A stretch of DNA of 64,000 nt from NCBI RefSeq assembly GCF_026210795.1, contig NC_089458.1, positions 124,001 through 188,000 on the forward strand, given 5' to 3'. Positions within the stretch are counted from its first letter, which is position 1; every line of letters begins with the position of its first letter. This document shows positions 1 through 8,783 of this stretch, in pieces. The notes under the pieces were generated by a model, which had not been told where the DNA came from, did not search any database, and worked only from the letters and a program-made list of their open reading frames with translations. The DNA is from Rhizophagus irregularis. Taxonomy: Eukaryota; Glomeromycota; Glomeromycetes; Glomerales; Glomeraceae. The translations under genes and the position numbers were made by a program.

Positions 1-25
1 CGACTATTTGGCTTTTCCAACTTCA

Positions 26-893
26 ATGACATTAAACTCTTTGCCTGATGAAGAACAACATAACCACTCGGAGTTGCTTCGTCATCTCACTTCAGAGTTT
101 AGTAGGCCTTCTACAGGCTGGAATTTTTCCTATCTTAAAGGACGTATGGAAGAACAATTAAATTTATTGCCTTGGAACTATGAAGCGACCGTAAGAGCTT
201 TGTTACCAAATTCTAAAGGTCTATTGGACATGGGTACAGGCAGTGGTGAGTTTCTTGCATCACTAAATCCGCTGCCACCAGATACTTGCGCGACAGAAGG
301 TTGGGCTCCCAACATTGCTATCGCAAGACAACGGCTAAAACCTTTTGGAGTAACTGTTACAGGTACAGCTTCTCCATTTGAAAATTAACACTTTGAATGG
401 TATAATCAATTAAACAAATTTTAATTTAGCTATTACTGATAATGACGTACGACTTCCTCTTAATGATTCTCGATTTGATCTTATAATTAACCGTCACGAA
501 CCTTATATTGTTTATGAAGTTCACCGTCTTCTTAAGCGAGGAGGTTTATTTGTTACACAACAAGTTGGTGAAAAAGATAATATTGAATTAAACAAACTTT
601 TAGGAGCTCCTGAACATCTTGGATATAGAGAATGGCATGTAGAGCAAGCTTGTAGTGAATTAAAAACTGCAGGTTTTACTATCTTAGAAAAACAGGAAGC
701 TTTTATAGAGACGAAATTTTATGATGTAGGGGCTATTGTTTATTATTTGAAAGCAATTCCATGGCAAGTTGAAGACTTTACAGTGGAAAAATATTCAAAA
801 CAACTTGTAAATCTCCATCATAAAATTCAAGAAGAAGGATTTCTTTCGGTTCAAAGTCATCGATTTTTTATTATGGCTCAAAAAGAGAAATAA
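26..893 (+). CDS. Class I SAM-dependent methyltransferase, two exons
   Basis: Exon 1 is 26-362 and exon 2 is 430-893, giving 266 codons. The 67-base intron starts GTACAG and ends TTTAG. Removing it joins codons in phase and removes the in-frame stop at 386-388. Motif I (LLDMGTGSGEFL, about residue 67) marks the SAM-binding loop. Downstream come the FDLIINRHEP block and the LKRGGLFVTQQVG strand typical of small class I methyltransferases. The acceptor substrate is unknown. The protein resembles bacterial stand-alone methyltransferases more than usual fungal ones, so it may have been acquired by transfer (inference). ATG at 26 is the first ATG in frame, but the frame stays open to the window edge, so the true start could lie upstream. 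Confidence 0.72.
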
Positions 894-1585
894 TTTTATT
901 CTCAGGGTGGCATTCATTACATTTATATTTGTGCATGTAAAAACAGAGATAGAAAGGACTTTTGTGTTTTGTTATTCGCATACGTCTGGATTGAGAACGA
1001 AAAAAAAGTTATGATAACTAAGATAGCCAATCTCTTTCCATTATTTGAGAAAAAAAATTCACATTAACAAAAAGTATTTATACATAAGCAAACAAAATAT
1101 CATATATAATTTTTTTTAGCCTTTTATTTATTTATTAGTATTTTTATTTGTAATATATTTTTTTTTAAATAAATTTAAAATTTTTTTTTGATTATCGTGT
1201 AAGCTCTTATTACAAATCATTAATCACATTTGTAAAGAAAAGAAGCTGACTCTTATTTGATGGTGAAACGCGATCAGGCAGAAATTATTATTAAGAATCA
1301 AGTTGACAAGCTTCCGATTTTGCGAATACTTTTATGAAAAAGGAAAGTTTTAAGCTATATACTAGATTATTTGTTTGGATGCGGGATATTCTACTTATGA
1401 CTAGGAAAGTACTAGAGAATAATTGTTGTCTTGATCCTAATATAGTTAGTATTATGAAGAAATGATATATATTAATATATTAATAAAACAATTTTCCAAG
1501 GTGTTTATTGGGTAAGGAGGGTCAATTTATCACTGAGATCAGTGAGATGAAGCTCCAATAACAATATATAATTATCTTATCTTAT
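894..1585. other. AT-rich intergenic region
   Basis: This lies between the 3' ends of two convergent host genes. It holds T- and A-runs only. I see no conserved ORF, RNA gene or repeat family here. Confidence 0.6.
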
Positions 1586-2353
1586 TTAACCTAATGTTAA
1601 AATTTTATTTTTCTTTATATATTCTACAACTTTTGGATCACATAAATCTTCCCAATCACTTAGATTATGAATTAATTCTTTTCTTATCGTTGTGGAACTA
1701 ATATTATTATTGTCCTCTCCATTGATAACCACTACAGATTCTTTCCAAGCATTTTCATCAAAAATACGATTTAGATCATTTTCAATATTTCTTATCCAAC
1801 CATCATCTTCATTCCTACCAACAATAATAAAACCATGATGTCTCAATAGAGTATGAGAAATACCAGTTTTCATAAAATGGTCACTTCCACATAAATAGAA
1901 AACTTTGATGTTGCAATTAATTTCATCGTGTTCATTAAGAAATTTTGACAACCTATATAAAACTTCCCAATAATCAATAAATTTTAGACCACTTTTTTTT
2001 GATTTTGATTCCCACAAATCAACATCAATCCAATCTGATTCACTTACAGCTAATTTACACATTTCAATTCGTTTATCTATTGAAATAGCATATTTACCTA
2101 ATTTACCAAAAACATAACAATCTTGTGAAGGTGATATGAATCCTGCTATAACTTTAACTTGTGATAATCGCGATTCTAATTCTCTTTTAGCTATCTCAAA
2201 ATTATTATAATGTTGTTTATGAATAGGATTCATCGATCCAGTTGTTAATAATACTACAGGCGTTTTTGAAGGAGTTTCAGATTTTAATTGTGATAAATTT
2301 GTTAAAAGTTTTGTTGTTGGAGTTAAATGTGATTCTGAATTATTTGATAACAT
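1586..2353 (-). CDS. NMNAT-type nucleotidylyltransferase
   Basis: Single-exon ORF of 255 residues starting at an ATG (2351-2353 on the other strand). Two signatures of the cytidylyltransferase-like HIGH superfamily are present: TTGSMNPIHKQHY near residue 37 (the GxFxPxHxxH nucleotide-binding loop) and ISSTTIRKEL near residue 218 (the ISSTxIR motif). The spacing and length fit nicotinamide/nicotinate-mononucleotide adenylyltransferases, which make NAD or its deamido form from ATP and the mononucleotide. The middle segment YLCGSDHFMKTG matches the GxD substrate region. No targeting signal is visible. It could be a diverged paralogue rather than the housekeeping NAD enzyme. No frame damage is seen. 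Confidence 0.75.
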   Translation of the reverse strand: MLSNNSESHLTPTTKLLTNLSQLKSETPSKTPVVLLTTGSMNPIHKQHYNNFEIAKRELESRLSQVKVIAGFISPSQDCYVFGKLGKYAISIDKRIEMCKLAVSESDWIDVDLWESKSKKSGLKFIDYWEVLYRLSKFLNEHDEINCNIKVFYLCGSDHFMKTGISHTLLRHHGFIIVGRNEDDGWIRNIENDLNRIFDENAWKESVVVINGEDNNNISSTTIRKELIHNLSDWEDLCDPKVVEYIKKNKILTLG

Positions 2354-2934
2354 TTTGCAAACCCAGTTTTTTTTTTTGGAATAATACGGAAGAACTGCTT
2401 GTGCAACTAAAACTGAAAAAAAAATAATTTATCTATTTAAAGCTGCTACCCGAATAATTCCGAAATGCCGAAACTATTCCGAAATTCCAGAAACTTCTGA
2501 TTGGCTGTTATAATATCACGTGGTCAAACTAAAATTTTTATAACAATCACCACTATTAATTGTTAAAATTCTGTGTAACATTAATCGTATAATGTTTACG
2601 TCATGATTTTATCAACTTCTAACTTCAATTTTAGGTATTAAATTCATTTTTTTTGAACATTAACTAATTAAAATAGAAATTAAAATATTTGAGACTTTTT
2701 TCATTATTTTGGTCTTTTTTCTCAAGATCCTTTTTAATTTCAGGCTGTTAAATATCAACAATAGCCAAAATATATGTAAAAAGATGTGCCAGTTACGTTT
2801 ATTTATCTTATAAAATTAGTTTACATGCTAGATTTTTTTTATATATGTAAAAACACTTTTTGTAATAGAAATGCACTTTTTCAATATTACAACCTGACTT
2901 TATTGCTTTAAAAAAAGATATTACCTATTTATAC
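2354..2934. other. AT-rich intergenic region
   Basis: This is upstream of the nucleotidylyltransferase. Homopolymer A/T tracts predominate and no ORF or RNA is recognisable. The first 100 bases presumably hold its promoter, but no clear TATA element stands out. Confidence 0.45.
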
Positions 2935-3399
2935 CTAATGGATATTCCATTCTTGTAATAGTTTACTTAAGACTTCATTAATTTCAGTTTCTGTGAGTAT
3001 TGTTTCCTTTTGTAACAAGCAACTTAAGATTTGTTTTTTTTCTTCAGTTGTTATAATTCTTTGGCGTTTTAATTGAAGCTCATTTTGATTGTCTAATTCA
3101 ATACTTGTTCATTTTAAATTACCTTTAACTGACTGAAGAACTTGTTTATTAGATTGAATGGGCAACACATCAGATGATTGATTTCCATTATTTTTTGGCA
3201 TAGTATTCTTTTTTAGTTTTTTATTTTTTAATAAATCAGAAATTTTAGTTTTCATTACTGATAATGTTCTCTTTTTAGTATTAATTGCCTCAGTTTTTAT
3301 TACTTTTTGACAAAAAAATTCTTTGATTCTCTTTAATCCATCTATATACTATGCTTGGCTTATTTTTATTAATCCTTCTTGATTCAATTGGGTGGAGAG
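2935..3399 (-). pseudogene. Decayed lysine-rich ORF, unknown family
   Basis: Read on the minus strand, one continuous frame runs from about 3399 to a stop at 2935-2937. It is interrupted by an in-frame TAG near 3350 and a TGA near 3112. The readable protein is lysine- and glutamine-rich and ends in a helical tail (EEKKQILSCLLQ ... KLLQEWNIH). Good codon structure on either side of both stops argues for a dead copy of a real gene and against chance. I do not recognise the family. A dispersed repeat-associated protein is plausible because the flanks are repeat-rich. Confidence 0.45.
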
Positions 3400-3809
3400 T
3401 TTTTTTTTTGAAAAGATCATAATTAATAGGAATATTCATTTCGCAGATAAAACGCTAACCAATTAGGTATCTATCTGATTAGTAATTTTTTTTTGATTGG
3501 TTACCTGATTTATTCAATAGTTAGAAATTGGTATATATTTCAATCAGGTATTAATCAGGTTAATACTTGATTGATAACTATCATTTAGTTTAAATTTACC
3601 GATTGCTCTCTTTAAAACAAATTGTAATTGATTGTTAGTAATTTATAAATTTAAAACAAATTGTAATCCGATTGTTAGTAAATTATAAGTTTATTTATTA
3701 GATAACTTATTTTAAATGTAAATGAATTCTGTTTTATTACAAATAAAATTGTTTATTAATTGGTATAACTGCCATATATATAAGTAGTTGGATTTCATGT
3801 GCCAACTGT

Positions 3810-4020
3810 CACTAGTCGAAAAAGGAATATTCATTCTTAGTAAAATTTGGTCTATATTTAACTAAAATCAAAAATTTGACCTCAATTAGCAATGATCTAT
3901 GATTAGACATTGGTCGAATAACTAACATGCTGGTTGAATGGTCATGTTATGTATTACGCATATCAAAAGTTTAAAAAAGAATCATGCATTCTTTTTTAAA
4001 CTTTTATTCCATCTTTTCCT
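3810..4020 (+). mobile_element. CACTA-type terminal fragment
   Basis: Starts with CACTAGTCGAAAAAGG. The following roughly 200 bases match, in inverted orientation, the sequence inside the end at 7512 (shared blocks include AATGATCTA, GATTAGACAT and AAAGTTTAAAAAAG). It is a left end of the same family. The three bases outside it (TGT) do not match those outside 7512 (ATG), so it may be a leftover or a rearranged end. Confidence 0.5.
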
Positions 4021-4659
4021 CGTCCTTTATTAGCTCTAAAGGTGTGAAAAAAAAAAATTTTTATTATTATTATTTTTTTTTTAAAAATTTTATGTGAGAC
4101 TTCATCTTTTCCTTCCCAGAATGCCAGTCAAAACTATGCACTGGAAATAATAAGGTAAATGGAAGGGGAAGTCAGTTTTTTTATTTTATTTTAATATTAT
4201 GAACGGTTTACTAACTGTTCATATTTTCCATATAGGTTTCGCAGGAAAATGAATGCACTAGTCGAAAAAGGACAATTCGGCCTAAATTTGACCAGGTCGA
4301 ATATAGGTCGAATAATGGTCTAACCTGTGTCAAATTGAGGTCAAATTTTCGGGCGCATTTAGGGTGCCAATCGTCCCAAATTCGGACTAATTATTCGACC
4401 ATTATTTAGGTTTAAATTGACCAATATTTGACCTTAAAACTTTAAGCCGAATTATGGTCTAATAACAACCCATTTATTTATGAATTTATTTTGATTTTTT
4501 TTATCAAATTTATTAAATAAATGTATTTATTAATGCTTAAATACTTTATAATTATATTATTATTATTGCATCTATCTAATTTACAAAAAATATTGCTAAT
4601 TCAAATACAATTCCACAATTACATGATTCATGTATTCGTATATACGAATCTTTGATTGT

Positions 4660-6470
4660 TCTTTAGCAATCCACCCGAACCTATAAAAAAAAGAGAAGAA
4701 CGGTTAGTAACCGTTCATAATATTAAAAAAAAAATAAGAAAAAAAACCAAGATTCGTACTTACTTACGAATCTTTAGTTTTTTCCGTTCTTCAGAAGACA
4801 CCTGAGACACCCGAGACCTAAAAAGAAAAGAAAAGAACGGTTATTAGTAACCGTTCATAATAATATTAAAAAAAAATCAAAAAAATAAACCAAGATTCGT
4901 ACTTACGAATCTTGGTTCTTCTTTTCCCGAAGGTCGAAGCCCACTCCACCCGATCCTAAAAAAAAAAAGAAAGAACGGTTATTAGTAACCGTTCATTAAT
5001 ATTGAAAAAAAAATCAAAAAAATAAACCAAGATTCGTACTTACGAATCTTGGTTCCTCTTTTCCCAAAGGTCAGAAGCCCACCCGATCCTAAAAAAGAAA
5101 AGAACGGTTATTAGTAACTGTTCGTAATATTAAAAAAAAAAATTAAAAAAATAAACCAAGATTGTACTTACGAATCTTGGTTCTTCTTTTCCCCGAAGCT
5201 GGAGTCCCACTCCACCCGATCCTAAAAAAGAAAGAACGGTTATTAGTAAGCGTTCATTAATATTAAAAAAAAAATTAAAAAATTAAACCAAGATTCGTAC
5301 TTACGAATCTTGGTTTTTCCACACAAAAGCCCGCCCGAACCTATAAAAAAAAGAAAGGAACGGTTAGTAAACCGTTCCAAAATGATAAAAAAAATAAAAA
5401 TAAAAAATATATAAAGATTCGTACTGTACTTACGAATCTTTATCTTTGGGTTTTGCGTTCTTCGAAGCCCACCCGAACCTAAAAAAAAAGAAAGAATGGT
5501 TAGTAAACCATTCGTAATAATAATAAATAAAAAGATTAAAGATTCGTACTTACGAATCTTTGGGTTTTCGTTCTTCGGAAGCCCACCCGAACCTATAAAA
5601 AAAGAAAGAATGGTTAGTAAACCATTCGTAATAATAATAAATAAAAACAAAAATTAAAGATTCGTACTTACGAATCTTTGGGTTTTCGTTCTTCGGTAGC
5701 CCACCCGATCCTAAAAAAAGAAAAGAACGGTTATTAGTAAACCGTTCATATATTAAAAAAAAAACAAAAAAATTAAACCAAGATTCGTACTTACTTACGA
5801 ATCTTGGTTTCTTGGTTTTCCTTTCTTCGGAAGCCCACCAGATCCTAAAAAAAAGAAAGAACGGTTATTAGTAACCGTTCGTAATATTTTTTTTAAAAAC
5901 AATAAAAAAAAAATCCAAGATTCTTACGAATCTTTGGAGATTTCCCGTTCTTCGGAACACGGAAGCCCACCCAAACGGCCGAACCTATAAAAAATAAAAG
6001 AACGGTTATTAGTAACCGTTCGTAATATTTTTTTAAAAATAAAAAAATCCAAGATTCTTACGAATCTTGGAATTTTCCCGTTCTTCGGAACACGGAAGCC
6101 CATCCGATCCTAAAAAAAAGAAAAGAACGGTTATTAGTAACCGTTCATAATATTAAAAAAAAATAAAAAAAATAAGATTCGTACGTGAATCTTTGGGTTT
6201 TCGTTCTTCGGAAGCCCTCCCGAACCTATAAAAAAAAATACAAGAACGGTTAGTAAACCGTTCGTAATAATAAAAAAATAACAAAAATAAATTAAAGATT
6301 CGTACTTACGAATCTTTGGGTTTTCCGTTCTTCGGAAGCCCACCCGAACCTAAAAAAAGAAAGAACGGTTAGTAAACCGTTCATAACGATAATATTTAAA
6401 AAAAACAAAAAAAAAAAAAAAAAATATTTGATTCGTAATACAATACTTACGAATCTTAAAATACTCTTTC
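4660..6470 (-). repeat. Tandem array of about 14 exon/intron-like modules
   Basis: Units of roughly 115-130 bases repeat head to tail. Read on the minus strand each unit has a pyrimidine tract ending TATAG or TTTAG, then a 39-50 base block starting GTTCGGGTGG or GATCGGGTGG, then GTAAGTAC, then about 45 AT-rich bases, then a TACTAAC-like motif about 20 bases before the next AG. The donor lies in the centre of an inverted repeat with arms AAGATTCGTA and TACGAATCTT. The TACTAAC motif lies in a second one with arms GAACGGTT and AACCGTTC. Several short ORFs across the array are by-products of this repetition. One commonly seen exon-like block is exactly 39 bases, while others are 45, 49 or 50. Confidence 0.85.
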
Positions 6471-6960
6471 GGAAATCCATCTCCTTTCGTTTTACCCTTC
6501 CCCTTTCGTTTTCCCCTTTCGTTTTCCCCTTTCGTTTCACCCTTTCGTTTTCCCCTTTCGTTTTCCCCTTTCGTTTTCCCCTTTCGTTTTACCCTTTCGT
6601 TTTCCCCTTTCGTTTTACCCTTTCGTTTTCCCCTTTTCTTTTCCATTTTCCTTTTCCCCTTTCTTTCATTTTCCTTTTCCTTTCTTTCGTTTTACCCTAT
6701 CCCTTTCATTTTTAGCTTCCCCTTTCGTTTTAGCTTCCCTTTCGCTTTTAGCTTCCCTTTCGTTTAGCCTCGCTTTTAGCTTCCCCTTTCGCTTTTAGCT
6801 TCCCTTTCGTTTTTAGCTTCCCCTTTCGTTTTAGCTTCCCTTTCATTTTTTCGCTTCCTTTCTTCCCGTTTTTTAGCTTCCCCTTTCATTTTTTCGCTTC
6901 CCTCATTTTCGTTCCCCCTCTCGTTTTCTCTTCCCCTTTCGTTTTCACTTCCTCTTGAAA
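6470..6960. repeat. CT-rich minisatellite
   Basis: Short units of the type CCTTTCGTTTTCC and CTTTCGTTTTAGCTTCC repeat with drift. On the minus strand this is a GA-rich tract that runs directly into the first module of the array (GGATTTCCGAAAGAG...), and it can be read as a K/G/E-rich peptide there. It is probably a slippage-expanded tract, not a conserved coding region. Confidence 0.8.
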
Positions 6961-7060
6961 CCTATAAAAAAACAAGAACGGCTGGTAAACCGTTCTATAA
7001 TATTAAAAAAAATCCACTATTCGTAATAATACTTACGAATCTCAGTCACGTCTTGGATCT
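6960..7060 (-). repeat. Isolated degenerate module of the same family
   Basis: A lone copy carries the AACGG...CCGTTC arms and an imperfect donor palindrome around TACTTACGAATC. It is separated from the main array by the CT-rich tract. Confidence 0.5.
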
Positions 7061-7189
7061 ACAAAAGCAAAAAACGAAAACGTTAGTAAAACGTTTCGTT
7101 AAAAAACAACAAAATAAAATTTGAAGGTATATATATACCTTGAAATAGGAGTCCGGCCTTCTAAATGGGCGTCTTGGACCAGCAAAAGA

Positions 7190-7320
7190 AAAAAAACTGA
7201 GGGATGAAGGGAAAGGGGAAAGGGAAAAGGATAAGAAAAGTAAAGGGACGAAGGGAAGTAAAAGGAGGGAAAGAGGAACGAAGGGAAAGGGGAAGGGGAA
7301 GAAAGAAAATTAAAAAAAGT
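7190..7320. repeat. GA-rich minisatellite, short block
   Basis: AAGGGAAAGGGGAAAGGG-type purine repeats lie on the plus strand, opposite in orientation to the CT-rich block at 6470-6960. They are followed by the inner part of the CACTA-like right end. Confidence 0.65.
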
Positions 7321-7515
7321 TTAAAAAAGAATGCAATAAGATGATCCTTTTTTAAACTTTTAATACGCGTAACGTGTAACGCGTAACGTTTATTCAACAA
7401 TGTTGAATATATGTCTAATCGTAGATCATTACTAATTGAAGTCGAATTTTTTAATTTTAGTCGAATATAGGCCGAATTGTATTAAGGCCGAATATTCCTT
7501 TTTCGACTAGTGATG

Positions 7516-8065
7516 GGCAAGAGAAAACAAAAGGGGAAGTGAAAATGAAAGGATAAAACGAAACTGAAAGGGAAGGGTAAATGAAAGGAAAAGGATAAAA
7601 CGAAAGGGATAGAATAAAAATGAAAAGGAAAAGGAAAACAAAAAAGAAAGAGGAAAAAGAAAGGAAAAACGAAAAGGTAAAATGAAACTGAAGGGAAAGA
7701 GAAAATGAAAAAGAAAAAGGAAAATGAAAGAAGGTAAAACGAAAGGAGAAGAGTAAAAACGAAAAAAAAAAGGGAAAATGAAAGGGGAAAGGTAAAACAA
7801 AAGGAAAAAGTAAAACGAAAGGGAAAGGGAAAAGTAAAATGAAAGGAAAAGTAAAATGAAAGGGAAAAGTAAAACGAAAGGGAAAGTAAAATAAAAGTAA
7901 AAGTGAAGGGAAAAATAAAAGTAAAAGGAAAAATGAAAGTAAAGGGGAAAACGAAAGAGAAGGGTAAAACAAAAGGGAAGGGTAAAACAAAAGGGAAAAG
8001 TAAAACAAAAGTGAGAGGGAAAGCGAAAGTGAAAGGGAAAACAAAAGGGAAGGGTAAAACAAAAG
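7516..8065. repeat. GA-rich minisatellite, long block
   Basis: Purine-only stretches of the type GGGAAAAGTAAAACGAAA continue for about 550 bases just outside the CACTA-like right end. One frame reads as a K/G/T repeat peptide (KGKTKGKGKTKG) that enters the module at 8080. The arrangement GA tract then module mirrors the minus-strand arrangement at 6470. Confidence 0.75.
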
Positions 8066-8074
8066 TGGATGGAT

Positions 8075-8180
8075 TTCTGAAGAACGTACTTTTAAGGTTC
8101 GTAAGTAGTATTATATTACAAATCTTAAATTTTTTTTTTTTATTATTATGGAACAGTTTACTAATCGTTGTTACCTCTAG
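8075..8180 (+). repeat. Plus-strand exon/intron-like module
   Basis: The block ending AAGGTTC is followed by GTAAGTAG, a T-rich stretch, a TTTACTAAT motif and an AG at the CTCTAG near 8180. It is the plus-strand counterpart of the array at 4660-6470. A matching acceptor half (AACGGTTTACTAACTG ... ATATAG) lies at about 4200-4236, just left of the CACTA-like element. Confidence 0.5.
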
Positions 8181-8394
8181 TTACATGTAGAGTTACAACT
8201 TACTACGCCAAAAGATCATGTGGAAGATTAGAATCTACTGTGACTGTGCCAAGCCGACCTAACCGCAGCCTATTTAGCCTATTATTTTTATTAGATTTAT
8301 TATATTGATTATATTTAATATAATTGATATAATTATTTTATTTATTAGTATATTTAATTTATTTATTATATTTATGAATATTTTTATTTATAAC
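8181..8394. other. AT-rich spacer
   Basis: Simple AT sequence (TATTATATT-like runs). No gene seen. Confidence 0.5.
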
Positions 8395-8559
8395 TCCCGG
8401 ATATCAGTATTCTCCTTCAACAATCATGTGATCAGCACAATCAGAATTTTATTTTTTTTATTAAGATCGCAAAATTAAAATTTATTAAAATAATAAAGAG
8501 ATGATTCTAAAAATTTTATTATATTTCTGAACCAATTTTTATAACATTATACAAATGCT

Positions 8560-8755
8560 AAAGCAGACACAGGTTAAAATGCTAAAAATCGGCAAAAAAA
8601 ATGGCGCGAAAAGCAGTGGCTATTCTTGGCTATTCTTGGCTATTCTTGGCTGTTTTTGGCTATTTACGAATTAACCTATACTATTTGTAAATAGTTTATA
8701 CAAATTTGTGAATAGTTTATGCGATTTGCGCCATTTTTTTTGCCTATTTTTGATT
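8560..8755. repeat. Imperfect inverted repeat with short tandem repeat
   Basis: Arms around AAAAATCGGCAAAAAAAATG and its complement CATTTTTTTTGCCTATTTTT flank a short tandem run of GGCTATTCTT (three full copies plus partial ones). It is a small foldback element or subterminal structure of the MULE. Confidence 0.45.
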
Positions 8756-8783
8756 ATTTGACGTGTGAGAAAAAAAATCATCT

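Larger units (their letters stand above)
4256..7512. mobile_element. Non-autonomous CACTA-like element carrying the module array
   Basis: The left end CACTAGTCGAAAAAGGACA at 4256 and an inverted copy ending TTTTTCGACTAGTG at 7512 are flanked by the same three bases, ATG (4253-4255 and 7513-7515). A CACTA start and a 3-bp duplication are hallmarks of the CACTA (En/Spm) superfamily. No transposase is present inside. The interior holds a tandem array of exon/intron-like modules and CT/GA-rich minisatellites. The ends match those of the 16-kb element at 22461, so a tnp2-type enzyme could have moved it. The alternative pairing 3810 with 7512 shares a longer inverted repeat but lacks the duplication. 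Confidence 0.55.

Noticed and set aside
4660-6470. CRISPR-like spacing of palindromic repeats
   Set aside because: Units contain two different palindromes and drift gradually, spacers are themselves repeats, and the genome is eukaryotic. There are no cas genes.
5243-6646. Several minus-strand ORFs of 69-135 codons with repeated GSGGLPKNENPKIRKYES-type peptides
   Set aside because: They are read-throughs of the tandem modules including the intron-like parts (F/I/L-rich). Their length follows from the repeat, not from a protein under selection.
7457-8062. Long F/S/L/P-rich ORF on the minus strand
   Set aside because: It is the complement of the GA-rich minisatellite and has only low-complexity composition.
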